Shown one piece after another: positions 8,418 through 16,671 of a stretch of 64,000 nt of DNA. Position numbers and translations under genes: made by a program. This stretch comes from Niveibacterium umoris (GTDB taxonomy: Bacteria > Pseudomonadota > Gammaproteobacteria > Burkholderiales > Rhodocyclaceae), in the NCBI RefSeq assembly GCF_014197015.1, contig NZ_JACIET010000002.1, forward strand, positions 1,302,001-1,366,000. Reading direction: 5' to 3'. The stretch's first letter is position 1. Every line of letters begins with the position of its first letter. The notes under the pieces were generated by a model. The model had not been told where the DNA came from and did no database searches. It saw only the letters and a list, made by a program, of their open reading frames with translations.

Positions 8418-9494
8418 TCAGAACACCGAAGCGAGGGCCTGACGCGTCACGACGCGGGTCGTGTCGACTGTGCCATTGCCATCCGCGTCCAGCGCCAGCG
8501 TGGCGGTGTCGTCTACGAACGTGATGTCGAGCGTTGCTGGTTTTCCTTCAAGCGAGATTCGCATACTCCCGGACACGATCTTCCCGTCTGCCGAATACCG
8601 GATTGGGCTTGTGGTGCGAGTCACGATCAAACCGGCTAGTGGCGTATTGCTGCCGCCGTCACCGAGACGGGTGCGCGACGAGAAGTCCACCGCGTATGCG
8701 TTTGCGTCGAGCTCGGTCAGGGTCGCCGTGTAGCTGTTGTCCACGTTGCCTATCGGAAGCTGGCGATCGGCCTCGATGTGCATGATGAAGGGTGTGCCCT
8801 GCATCGTCGTTTCAGCATGTCCCGCGACGCTACGCAATTTGAAACTCAGCGTGCCGCCGAGTTGATTGCTTCGGTTCCCTTCGCTTGTCGCGAACGAAAC
8901 AAAGTTGACGGAATAGTCGGCAGACGCCACGACGCCACTCGCTCGCGTCAGCGACGTGATCATGATCTCGAAGTACCCACTGGTCGTCTCGGTGCCATCT
9001 TTGCAAGCGTTCGCCGTTACGCGGTAGGGCTCATTCTGGTCGGCCTGTTTGTTGAGGTTGCTGTCCACAACCGAGATGTTCAGATTTCCGCCGTCAGGAC
9101 ACGGCACGGTGGCGACAGGCAACAGCAGGTCAGGCGGAGGGGGCGGTGACAGCGCCAACGCGGGGGCGGCTGACTGAGACAGGCTGACGTTTGCGCTCAC
9201 AGGGACGGCCGCCAGTGCTGCATCGACATTGCGCAGCACTGCAGATGACGCGCCTGCACCAGAAAAGCTACCTAGCCCCGGGTCGAAGCTTGCAACGTCG
9301 GCGACCAACATGCCCGACGCGGCGATCAGGTTCATGTTGTCGCCGGTGATCTCGGTCGGCGTGGTGCTGGAGGGGGGCGGCGGTGGCGGCGGTGGCGGCG
9401 TATCGCCGCTGCCACCACCACCGCAGGCGGCAAGAGTCAAACTGAATGCTGTCGTACTGAGCAGCCCGCGAATCGTGGAACGCTGAAGCTTCAT
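8418..9494 (-). CDS. Lipoprotein of unknown family, copy 2 (between lutA and lutB)
   Basis: A 358-residue predicted lipoprotein. Signal peptide with lipobox LAAC followed by Gly-rich and poly-Pro linkers (about residues 24-42). AGGAG precedes the start. It is paralogous to 10752-11744: both share a C(T/P)(N/D)GGN(V/L).I.V.D.N block, an NAC..GT.T..G block and a C-terminal D.D..G..(E/D)TTR.V segment that resembles a calcium-binding Asp loop. Two conserved cysteines could form a disulfide. No enzyme motif is visible. Third-position G/C bias is weaker than in flanking genes. Its place within the lut operon suggests expression with lactate oxidation genes, but its role is unknown. Confidence 0.8.
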   Translation of the reverse strand: MKLQRSTIRGLLSTTAFSLTLAACGGGGSGDTPPPPPPPPPSSTTPTEITGDNMNLIAASGMLVADVASFDPGLGSFSGAGASSAVLRNVDAALAAVPVSANVSLSQSAAPALALSPPPPPDLLLPVATVPCPDGGNLNISVVDSNLNKQADQNEPYRVTANACKDGTETTSGYFEIMITSLTRASGVVASADYSVNFVSFATSEGNRSNQLGGTLSFKLRSVAGHAETTMQGTPFIMHIEADRQLPIGNVDNSYTATLTELDANAYAVDFSSRTRLGDGGSNTPLAGLIVTRTTSPIRYSADGKIVSGSMRISLEGKPATLDITFVDDTATLALDADGNGTVDTTRVVTRQALASVF

Positions 9495-9887
9495 GACAAA
9501 CTCCTGGGGTATGGATCATGCGCAATTACGCTGGCATGGTCGCAGAGCACACACCCTGCCGGTGTGATTAACGTCACCTGAATTGTTCGATCACACGCCG
9601 GATCCGGTACACGCAGCGGCGACGGTGGGCGAGCGACGACGTCGAGGGCACGCTTTTCGACTCACCGCAGATGGTGCGGACATCGTTTCGGCGGCGTCTG
9701 GTCAAGATGCGTCGGTGCGCGTGAGTCGCCGCGGCGTAACGCGTGATACTTGATTCCTCGTGGTGTACGGCGAGCCGGCGATGGCCTTTTCGATATGCGT
9801 CGCGCGGTACCGGGAATCGGCAATCTGGCTGCGGCCATCATCACAACGTCAGTGTGGGGGGCGATTCTCCACCGCCCTGGCTGATGC
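9495..9887. other. Gene-poor 393 bp between lutA and lipoprotein copy 2
   Basis: No supportable gene on either strand. It holds the CRP/FNR-like palindrome listed separately, and otherwise unremarkable sequence. It probably marks the junction of the [lipoprotein + lutA] duplication, since intact lutA ends here instead of running into lutB. Confidence 0.45.
9563..9578 (-). promoter_or_regulatory. CRP/FNR-type palindrome upstream of lipoprotein copy 2
   Basis: TGTGA-TTAACG-TCACC matches the CRP consensus TGTGA-N6-TCACA at 9 of 10 arm positions. It lies about 70 bases upstream of the lipoprotein start, in the 393-bp gap. This would fit catabolic control of lactate genes, but a single match of this kind can occur by chance. 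Confidence 0.4.
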
Positions 9888-10655
9888 TCAACGTGGATCC
9901 TCGTCGCCGATCGCCGGGCCGTCTGCGCGACCGGCGAGCACTTCGGCCGTGTGCAAGACCCGGATGCGCGAACCCTTGCGCTTGAGCCTTCCGGCGATGT
10001 TCAGCAGGCAGCCGAGGTCGCCGCCCAGCAGGGTGTCTGCGCCGGTCGCTTCCAGCGAGCGGATCTTGTCGTCCACCATCTTTTCCGAAATCGCCGGGTA
10101 CTTCATGCAGAAGCTGCCGCCGAAGCCGCAGCACACCTCCGCGTCGTCCATTTCGAGCAGCGACAGGCCCTTGACCTGTGCAAGCAGCGACCGGGGCTGC
10201 TGCTTCACGCCCAGCTCGCGCAGGCCGCTGCACGAATCGTGGTAGCTCGCACGGCCGGCATAGGTGCTGCGAATGTCGACCTTCAGCACGTCAGAGAGGA
10301 ATGACAGCAGCTCGTGGGACTTGTCGGCCAGCGCTTGCGCCCGTGCAGCCCATTCGGTGTCGTCGGCCAGCATCTGCGGATACTTGTGCAAGGTGCCGAT
10401 GCACGAGCCGGAGGACGCGACGACGTAGTCGAAGGCTTCGAACTGCGCGATCAACTGGCGCGCGAGCGCGCGCGCGGTGTCATCGGTGCCGGCCGACCAG
10501 GCGGGTTGTCCGCAACACGTCTGGGTCACCGGCACTTCGACCCGGCAGCCCGCTTGTTCGAGCAACGCAACGGCCGAAAAACCGATATTCGGCCGCATGG
10601 CATTCATCAGGCAGGTGGCAAACAGGCCAACCCGCGGTGTGTGGTGCTGCGGCAT
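9888..10655 (-). CDS. lutA: L-lactate utilisation protein LutA/LldE (cysteine-rich CCG domains)
   Basis: A 255-residue protein with two CCG-type cysteine-rich domains, the electron-carrying partner of LutB. Motifs: QTCCGQPAWSAG (about residues 46-57), SSGSCIGTLHKYP, and EVCCGFGGSFCMKYP in the second half. GGGGGAG precedes the start. Length is normal, so this is the functional copy. Unlike the usual order it is not next to lutB: a lipoprotein gene and a lutA remnant lie between. Its own end has no gene overlap and runs into a 393-bp gap. Confidence 0.95.
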   Translation of the reverse strand: MPQHHTPRVGLFATCLMNAMRPNIGFSAVALLEQAGCRVEVPVTQTCCGQPAWSAGTDDTARALARQLIAQFEAFDYVVASSGSCIGTLHKYPQMLADDTEWAARAQALADKSHELLSFLSDVLKVDIRSTYAGRASYHDSCSGLRELGVKQQPRSLLAQVKGLSLLEMDDAEVCCGFGGSFCMKYPAISEKMVDDKIRSLEATGADTLLGGDLGCLLNIAGRLKRKGSRIRVLHTAEVLAGRADGPAIGDEDPR

Positions 10656-10713
10656 CCGACTCCCCCGTCGTGGCAGACCAACACGATAGGCCGGACGCGC
10701 CGTGTGCTCAAGT

Positions 10714-10744
10714 CGAGCACCGTCTCGATCTGAGACGGTGCTCG
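10714..10744 (-). terminator. Strong hairpin between lipoprotein copy 1 and lutA
   Basis: A perfect 13-base stem, CGAGCACCGTCTC / GAGACGGTGCTCG, with a 5-base loop lies 7 bases after the lipoprotein stop. No U-run follows (ACTTGAGCAC), so it may be an mRNA-stabilising or partial-termination element that sets lipoprotein and lutA levels apart. Confidence 0.55.
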
Positions 10745-10751
10745 CAGCAGG

Positions 10752-11744
10752 TCAGAGCTTTTCGAGATCGCTCAGTTTGACGGTGCGCGTGGTTTCGCTG
10801 ACGCCGTCACCATCGCTGTCGAGATCGAGGCGCGCAGAGTCGCCGCCAAGGTAGGTGATCTTCAGCACCGATTTGCCCGAGACGACCTTGAGTCGGCCGC
10901 TGTCAGGATAGCCGTCGGTGGCGGCGTGGCGGGTCAGCACGGCTTGTTCGGTCGTAACCGCGAGTGCGCCGGTGTAGGCCGTGCTGGTGACCCTGACTTG
11001 CTGGTTGAGCGTGAGCGTGGTTTGGGAACCGTCATCTGCCAGCGAAAGCGTGGCCGTGGGCAGTGTCGTCGAATGCCGCAACTGGCCGCCGGTGCTGTAT
11101 TCCGACGTCGACAGGTTGGTCGCCGTCAGCGTCAATGTGCTGGCGGTGAGCGAGGTTTGCTGCAGATCGAGGCTGAGCGTGCCGGCCGCGGTGTAACGCC
11201 CATCGGCCGCTGCGACGTTCAGGTTCTGCAGCGAAACCGAGAAGGTGGCGTGGCCGGTGCCGCTCTGGAAGCTGCCAGTGGCCGAGCCGAGCGTGGCGCT
11301 GATGCTGCCGTTGATGGTGTCGGTGCCTTCGGCGCAGGCATTGAAGCTGGCGGTGAAGGAGTCGCCGCCATCGAGGGTCTGTGAATTGTTCGCGTCGTTC
11401 ACGGTGATGCCGACGTTCCCGCCATTGGTGCAGTTCTGCGTGATGCTCTGTTGCGCCGCGGCGGTCGGCGGCGTGCCGGCGCTGCGGGCGGCAGTCTTGA
11501 CGGTTGCAACCGGCCCGGCCCCGAACGTCAGCGTCGACACCATCGAGCCCAGTGATGCGCTGCTGCTTGCCGCGCTGACCGTCGCAGCGGCGACGGTGTC
11601 TGCATTGCTGCTCGTGATCGCGGTGTTGCTGACCGGCGGATCGATGACGGTATTCGAGCCGCCGCCGCCGCCTCCGCAGGCGCTCAGAAGCAGGCCGAGT
11701 GCTGCTGCGCTGACGAGTGAGGTGGAGCGTTCTAGCGTGGTCAT
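10752..11744 (-). CDS. Lipoprotein of unknown family, copy 1 (upstream of lutA)
   Basis: A 330-residue predicted lipoprotein: signal peptide, lipobox LSAC, then a six-glycine run. AGGAG precedes the ATG. The mature part is Ser/Thr/Ala-rich and probably beta-stranded. Conserved with 8418-9494: CTNGGNVGITVNDANNSQ (one cysteine), FNACAEGTDTINGS (second cysteine) and, near the end, LDLDSDGDGVSETTR, a DxDxDG-type calcium-loop-like stretch. I do not recognise a named family. It is the first gene of the minus-strand run leading into lutA. Function unknown; an outer-membrane anchored sensor or binding protein is only a guess. Confidence 0.8.
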   Translation of the reverse strand: MTTLERSTSLVSAAALGLLLSACGGGGGGSNTVIDPPVSNTAITSSNADTVAAATVSAASSSASLGSMVSTLTFGAGPVATVKTAARSAGTPPTAAAQQSITQNCTNGGNVGITVNDANNSQTLDGGDSFTASFNACAEGTDTINGSISATLGSATGSFQSGTGHATFSVSLQNLNVAAADGRYTAAGTLSLDLQQTSLTASTLTLTATNLSTSEYSTGGQLRHSTTLPTATLSLADDGSQTTLTLNQQVRVTSTAYTGALAVTTEQAVLTRHAATDGYPDSGRLKVVSGKSVLKITYLGGDSARLDLDSDGDGVSETTRTVKLSDLEKL

Positions 11745-11812
11745 GTGTGTCTCCTCTGGTTCAAGCCAATTAGTTTAATTCTGTCGGTGCGTTGGAAAAC
11801 TTGCGAGGAACT

Positions 11813-12367
11813 TCAACTCGCTTTGCGCGCACCTGCGGGCAGTACACGACCGCCCCGGCGGCGCCCGGCGGTCGGCGCGACGATGCCGAAGCCGTGTCCC
11901 GCATGGGCATGGCAGATCGCGCAGGCGAGCGCATCGGCGGCATCCGATTGCGGCACGCCGCCGAGTTGAAGCAGGCGCACCACCATGTGCGAAACCTGAT
12001 CTTTGGTCGCGCGCCCTTGTCCGACGACGGCCTTCTTGATCTGCATCGTGCCGTATTCGGCGACCGGCAGGCCCGCGGTGGTGAGCGCCGCAATGGCGGC
12101 GCCCCGCGCCTGGCCGAGCAGCAGCGTCGACCACGGGTTCTTGTTGAGAAAGACCTCTTCGATGGCCGCCTGTTGCGGTGTGTATTTGAGGATCACCTCG
12201 CGGAGGCTGTCGAACACCACGCCAAGCCGATGCGGTAACGATTCGCGCTCGTTGGTCTTGATGCAGCCGCTGGCCACATAGACCAGCTTCGGGCCGTATT
12301 TGTCGATGACGCCGAAGCCGCTGCTCTGCAGGCCGGGGTCGATGCCAAGGATGCGGATCGGTTGCAT
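11813..12367 (-). CDS. ruvC: Holliday junction endonuclease RuvC
   Basis: 184 residues, normal for RuvC, which cleaves Holliday junctions on RuvAB-bound DNA. Start ATG 12367 gives the canonical [14 protein letters not shown]-terminus with catalytic Asp10; longer in-frame starts add unrelated arginine-rich residues. Further acidic active-site residues lie in [11 protein letters not shown] and [13 protein letters not shown]. The gene is followed by the lipoprotein/lut genes and preceded by an EamA transporter, and not by ruvA, which is found 41 kb away. Confidence 0.95.
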   Translation of the reverse strand: MQPIRILGIDPGLQSSGFGVIDKYGPKLVYVASGCIKTNERESLPHRLGVVFDSLREVILKYTPQQAAIEEVFLNKNPWSTLLLGQARGAAIAALTTAGLPVAEYGTMQIKKAVVGQGRATKDQVSHMVVRLLQLGGVPQSDAADALACAICHAHAGHGFGIVAPTAGRRRGGRVLPAGARKAS

Positions 12368-12377
12368 CGGATGCCTT

Positions 12378-13235
12378 TCAGCGTGGGCGTGCGAGCCACA
12401 CACCGGTAACGGCCGCGAGCATACCCGGCAAGGCCAGGCCGGTGAGGGTTTCACCGAAAACCGCCCAGGCGAGCAACGCGGTGGTCGGTGGCGTGAGGTA
12501 GAACAGGCGCGCGACATTGACGGCACTGCCCCGGCGGATCAGCAGATTGAGCAGGCTGATCGCGCCGATCGAGAGCACCAGCACCAGCCAGCCAAGCGCA
12601 AACACGAAATGCGGCGTCCAGTCGATATGCATGGTCTCGGTGGCGCAGGCGACGGGCAGCGTCAGCAGCGCGCTGGCTGCGAACTGCACGACCGACCCGG
12701 CACGCAGGTCAAAGCGTGGACAGAATCGCTTCTGGTAGAGCGTGCCAAGCGTGATCCCCAGCAGCGCGACGAGCGCCGGAGCGAGCATGCTCACGACCTC
12801 GGTGCTCGGTACGGCGCCGGTTTTGTGTGCGACCACCATGGCGACGCCCGCAAAGCCCAGCAGCAGCCCGATCCACTGGCGCGTGACAACGCGCTCACCC
12901 AGCAAGGCGCCGGCGCCGAGCGCCGTCAGCAGGGGCTGGATGCCGACGATCAGCGCGGTAATGCCGGCCGGGAGACCGCGGTGGATGGCGGTGAACACGC
13001 CACCAAGATAGAGCGCGTGGAGCAAGGTGCCGCTGATGGCGATGTGCATGATCTGCCGGCCATCGCTCGGCCAGCGTGCGTGGGCCGCCAGCGCCAGGCC
13101 GCTCATCAGGACGATCACCACGACATAGCGCAGGAGCAGGAAGGTGAGGGGCTCCGCGTTCGGCAGGCCCAGCTTTGCGCCGATGAAGCCGCTGCTCCAC
13201 AGCAGCACGAAAAGCAGCGGTGTGAACTGGGTCAC
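12378..13235 (-). CDS. EamA/DMT-family transporter
   Basis: A 285-residue inner-membrane protein with about ten hydrophobic segments in two repeated EamA halves (first half about 3-135, second about 145-280). Typical cues: [14 protein letters not shown] at the start, [21 protein letters not shown] at the end of repeat 1, and [20 protein letters not shown] in repeat 2. Such proteins export metabolites or amino acids, but the substrate cannot be read from sequence. It lies 10 bases upstream of ruvC and 7 bases after the small gene 13243-13479, so the three may be co-transcribed. Confidence 0.88.
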   Translation of the reverse strand: MTQFTPLLFVLLWSSGFIGAKLGLPNAEPLTFLLLRYVVVIVLMSGLALAAHARWPSDGRQIMHIAISGTLLHALYLGGVFTAIHRGLPAGITALIVGIQPLLTALGAGALLGERVVTRQWIGLLLGFAGVAMVVAHKTGAVPSTEVVSMLAPALVALLGITLGTLYQKRFCPRFDLRAGSVVQFAASALLTLPVACATETMHIDWTPHFVFALGWLVLVLSIGAISLLNLLIRRGSAVNVARLFYLTPPTTALLAWAVFGETLTGLALPGMLAAVTGVWLARPR

Positions 13236-13242
13236 CCGACGC

Positions 13243-13479
13243 TCAGGAGGCGCGACGCTGGTTGGCGATACGGCGCGCGACGCCGACGATCAAATGCGCC
13301 TCGGCAGCATCGAGATTCGGCATGTGGTCGCGCAAGGTGCGGTAGGCGAGCATGTCCGGTGGGTGCCCGGCCCACTGGTTGGCGGGCTCGAAGAAGGGCG
13401 CGATCAGTAGGAAGGCCGCATCGACCTTGGCGCGCATGGCGTCGTCGCGTCGGCGATCGGGTGTCGGTGCTGCGGTCAT
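13243..13479 (-). CDS. Small cytoplasmic protein of unknown function
   Basis: A 78-residue predicted helical protein (FLLIAPFFEPANQWAGHPP, then LRDHMPNLDAAEAHLIVGVA). No signal peptide or membrane span is convincing. Codon use is coding-like and it fits tightly between the EamA gene (7 bases) and yebC (48 bases), which supports it being real. No family recognised. Confidence 0.6.
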   Translation of the reverse strand: MTAAPTPDRRRDDAMRAKVDAAFLLIAPFFEPANQWAGHPPDMLAYRTLRDHMPNLDAAEAHLIVGVARRIANQRRAS

Positions 13480-13527
13480 GCGGCCTCCACGTGCGGCTGG
13501 CGCCCTGTGGGCGCCAGCCTGCAGGGC

Positions 13528-14253
13528 TTACTCGTCGATTGCGGCGGAGGTGTAGACCTCCTGCACGTCGTCCAGCGAATCGAGGGCGTCGAGCAGCTTC
13601 TGCATGCGCTCGCCTTCGTCGCCGGCGAGCACGGTTTCGTTGAGCGCCTTCATCGTCACTTCGCCGAATTCCGGCTTGAAACCGGCGGCTTCGAGGGCTT
13701 CCTTCACCGCGGAGAATTCCCACGGGCCGGTGACCACTTCAATCGAGCCATCATCATTCGTGACGACGTCTTCGGCGCCGGCTTCAAGCGCGGCATCCAT
13801 CAACGCGTCTTCGCTGGTGCCCGGCGCGAACAGCAGGGTGCCGCAGTGCTTGAACTGGAACGCCACGCAGCCGTCGGTGCCCATGTTGCCGCCGTACTTC
13901 GAGAAGGCATGGCGCACGTCCGCCACGGTGCGAACCTTGTTGTCGGTGAGGCAATCGACCATCACCGCCGCACCGCCGATGCCGTAGCCCTCGTAGCGGC
14001 ATTCCTCGTAGGTCACGCCTTCAAGCTGGCCGGTGCCGCGCTTGATCGCGTTCTCGATGTTGTCCTTGGGCATCGACTCGGCTTTGGCCTTGTCGACCGC
14101 CAGCCGCAAGCGCGGGTTGGCCGTCATGTCGCCGCCGCCCATCTTGGCCGCGACGGTGATTTCCTTGATGAGTTTGGTGAACACCTTGCCCCGCTTGGCG
14201 TCCTGACGACCCTTGCGGTGCTGGATGTTGGCCCATTTCGAATGACCCGCCAT
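13528..14253 (-). CDS. yebC: YebC/TACO1-family protein
   Basis: A 241-residue YebC-family protein, reported as a translation-associated factor or transcriptional regulator. The start at ATG 14253 gives the near-invariant [20 protein letters not shown]. The middle holds the typical [21 protein letters not shown] and the end shows the acidic [16 protein letters not shown]. In many proteobacteria yebC is directly upstream of ruvC; here two genes intervene. Divergent from the DUF853 gene with about 157 bases between. Confidence 0.95.
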   Translation of the reverse strand: MAGHSKWANIQHRKGRQDAKRGKVFTKLIKEITVAAKMGGGDMTANPRLRLAVDKAKAESMPKDNIENAIKRGTGQLEGVTYEECRYEGYGIGGAAVMVDCLTDNKVRTVADVRHAFSKYGGNMGTDGCVAFQFKHCGTLLFAPGTSEDALMDAALEAGAEDVVTNDDGSIEVVTGPWEFSAVKEALEAAGFKPEFGEVTMKALNETVLAGDEGERMQKLLDALDSLDDVQEVYTSAAIDE

Positions 14254-14410
14254 GTTCCGGATTCCGAGTAATTGGAAAACCGTGAATTCTACACCGCGCC
14301 TCGCGGGCGGGCGTTCGCGGCCCTTGCGCCATGTCAGCAAGACTGCCGGGGCTGCTGCCCGCTCGTGCTACGCTGCCGTCCGATTTCACCGCCGCTTCCG
14401 GAGTGCAACC

Positions 14411-15961
14411 ATGACCGAACCTCTCGTCATCGCCCGCGTCGACCAGCAGGACATCGCACTGCTCCCGCAGCTCGCCAACCGCCACGGCCTGATCACCGGC
14501 GCGACGGGCACCGGCAAGACCGTCACCCTCCAGAAAATGGCGGAGTCGCTGTCGCATATCGGGGTGCCGGTATTCATGGCCGACGTGAAGGGCGATCTTT
14601 CCGGTCTTGGGGCTGCCGGCAGCGAAACGGCAAAGCTCAAGGCGCGGGCGGAGCAGCTCGGTGTCGATCTGCCGGCCTTCGAAGCGTGCCCCACGGTGTT
14701 CTGGGATGTGTTCGGCGCAGCGGGGCACCCGGTGCGCGCAACGATTTCGGACATGGGGCCCTTGCTGCTTGCGCGCCTGCTCAACCTGAACGACACGCAG
14801 GCCGGCGTGCTGCAACTGGTCTTCAAGATCGCTGACGACAACGGCCTGCTGCTGCTGGACCTGAAAGACCTGCGCGCCATGGTTCAGCATGTTGGCGACA
14901 ACGCCAAACAGTTCACTACCGAGTACGGCAATGTCTCGGCTGCGTCGATCGGGGCGATCCAGCGCGGGCTGCTGGCGATCGAGCAGGAGGGCGCGGACAA
15001 GTTCTTCGGCGAGCCGATGCTCGACATCGCCGACCTGATGCAGACCGATCAAAAGGGGCATGGTGTCATCAACATCCTCGCCGCCGACAAGCTTTATGGC
15101 TCGCCGCGGCTGTATTCCACTTTCCTGCTGTGGATGCTGGCCGAGCTGTTCGAGCATCTGCCCGAAGTTGGCGACCTCGACAAACCGAAGCTGGTGTTCT
15201 TCTTCGACGAAGCGCATCTGTTGTTCAACGAGGCGCCACCTGCGCTGCTGGAGAAGATCGAACAGGTCGTTCGCCTGATCCGTTCCAAGGGCGTCGGCGT
15301 GTACTTCGTGACGCAGAACCCGCTCGATATTCCGGACACCGTCCTTGGCCAGCTTGGCAACCGGGTCCAGCACGCGCTGCGCGCCTTTACGCCGCGCGAC
15401 CAGAAGGCGGTGCAGACGGCCGCGCAAACCCTGCGCGCCAATCCCAAATTCGATGCGGCGACGGCAATCACCGAACTGGGGGTGGGGGAAGCGCTGGTGT
15501 CCTTCCTCGACGACAAGGGGCGACCGGCGATGGTCGAGCGCGCCTTCATCACCCCGCCCGGCACCCGCATCGGGCCGCTGACCGCGGACGAGCGTGCGGC
15601 AGTGATCAAGGATTCTGTGCTCTACGGCCACTACGAAGAAGTGCTCGATCGCGAGTCCGCTTACGAGCGACTGCGGGGCGCCGCGACGGCGAAGGATGCC
15701 GGCGTAGCGGCCGGGTCGGCGCCGGCTGCCTCCGGATCGGGCGCGGCGATTCCGCAGGGCGCGCCGTCCGGCGGCATCCTCGGTGGCGCGTTGGGCGACA
15801 TCCTGTTCGGCACGACCGGCCCGCGCGGGGCCAAGCACGACGGCCTCGTCCAGACTGCCGCCAAGAGCATCGCGCGCACAGTGGGCAGCGAAGTCGGGCG
15901 CGAGATCATTCGTGGCGTGCTCGGATCGATTCTCGGCGGTGGCAGCAAGCGCCGTCGTTGA
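14411..15961 (+). CDS. HerA-like P-loop ATPase (DUF853 / YjgR family)
   Basis: A 516-residue protein of the DUF853 helicase-HerA-like group. Walker A is GATGTGKT (residues 30-37), Walker [10 protein letters not shown], and the sensor-like YFVTQNP follows. The C-terminus has a low-complexity Ala/Gly linker and a short basic end (GGGSKRRR). ATG 14411 is chosen because it gives the family's usual N-terminus; the frame is open upstream to 14252. The cellular role of the family is not settled. It is divergent from yebC. Confidence 0.9.
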   Translation: MTEPLVIARVDQQDIALLPQLANRHGLITGATGTGKTVTLQKMAESLSHIGVPVFMADVKGDLSGLGAAGSETAKLKARAEQLGVDLPAFEACPTVFWDVFGAAGHPVRATISDMGPLLLARLLNLNDTQAGVLQLVFKIADDNGLLLLDLKDLRAMVQHVGDNAKQFTTEYGNVSAASIGAIQRGLLAIEQEGADKFFGEPMLDIADLMQTDQKGHGVINILAADKLYGSPRLYSTFLLWMLAELFEHLPEVGDLDKPKLVFFFDEAHLLFNEAPPALLEKIEQVVRLIRSKGVGVYFVTQNPLDIPDTVLGQLGNRVQHALRAFTPRDQKAVQTAAQTLRANPKFDAATAITELGVGEALVSFLDDKGRPAMVERAFITPPGTRIGPLTADERAAVIKDSVLYGHYEEVLDRESAYERLRGAATAKDAGVAAGSAPAASGSGAAIPQGAPSGGILGGALGDILFGTTGPRGAKHDGLVQTAAKSIARTVGSEVGREIIRGVLGSILGGGSKRRR

Positions 15962-16086
15962 CCCGTTCGACCGACTCCGGGGCTTCGGGGTTTGCGCAGA
16001 AAGTCCTGAAGTCGGCGCAAGAAATGCCGTAGCTTCATCCTGAAGCGGGTTGCTGCAGGCAATCACGCACGCTTGGGGAGCGACGA

Positions 16087-16662
16087 ATGACCGACAGCAA
16101 CGAGCACGGCGCCTACAGGGGGACGCGCGCGCATCGTCCCGACCTGGACTGGAGTCAGGTCCGGGAAACGGTGTTGATGCTGGAACTGGCTGCGGGCCAG
16201 ATCATGGCGGCGCTGCGTGACAGCGACAATTCGGTCGATTCGCTGGCGGAAACCTTCACCGGCATGGCGGGCTACGTTCGCAGCCTGGCGGACATCGCGG
16301 GGCAATTGCCTGACTCTCAGGAGCTGGCTGGCGCCAAGCAGATGCTCGGATATGTGTCCGAACAGGTTGGCACCATGGTCAATCAGGCGGTGGTCGCGTT
16401 CCAGTTCTACGACAAGCTGACGCAGCGCCTCTCGCATGTGGTGAATGGCCTGAGCGAGGTCAGCGGCATCATCGACGACAAGCGGCGACTCTACGTGCCC
16501 GACGAATGGGCGGCCCTGCAGGAACGTATCCGCAGCAAGTTCTCGACCGCGGAAGAGCGTTCGCTGTGCGAGGCAGTGCTGGCCGGGATGCCGGTTGAAG
16601 AGGCGCTGGAGAATTACCTGGCGTCGCTCAAGCGGGCCAGCAACGAGATCGAACTCTTCTGA
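16087..16662 (+). CDS. Helical protein with CheZ-like DxxxQ signature
   Basis: A 191-residue, predicted all-helical soluble protein. Residues 105-120 read FQFYDKLTQRLSHVVN, where Asp109 and Gln113 have the D-x-x-x-Q spacing used by the CheY phosphatase CheZ. Overall similarity to CheZ is not obvious to me, and length (CheZ about 210) is only roughly alike. The adjacent histidine kinase gene begins within 10 bases of its stop, so the two are surely co-expressed. A phosphatase acting on that kinase's partner response regulator is an inference from the motif and context. A similar QFEDRVHQ segment occurs in the receptor-like protein at 36204. Confidence 0.7.
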   Translation: MTDSNEHGAYRGTRAHRPDLDWSQVRETVLMLELAAGQIMAALRDSDNSVDSLAETFTGMAGYVRSLADIAGQLPDSQELAGAKQMLGYVSEQVGTMVNQAVVAFQFYDKLTQRLSHVVNGLSEVSGIIDDKRRLYVPDEWAALQERIRSKFSTAEERSLCEAVLAGMPVEEALENYLASLKRASNEIELF

Positions 16663-16671
16663 GTGCAGGCC

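Noticed and set aside
14021-16066. A 681-codon open frame antisense to the DUF853 gene and yebC
   Set aside because: Arginine/glutamine-rich product without domains; it mirrors G/C-rich third positions of the real genes on this locus.
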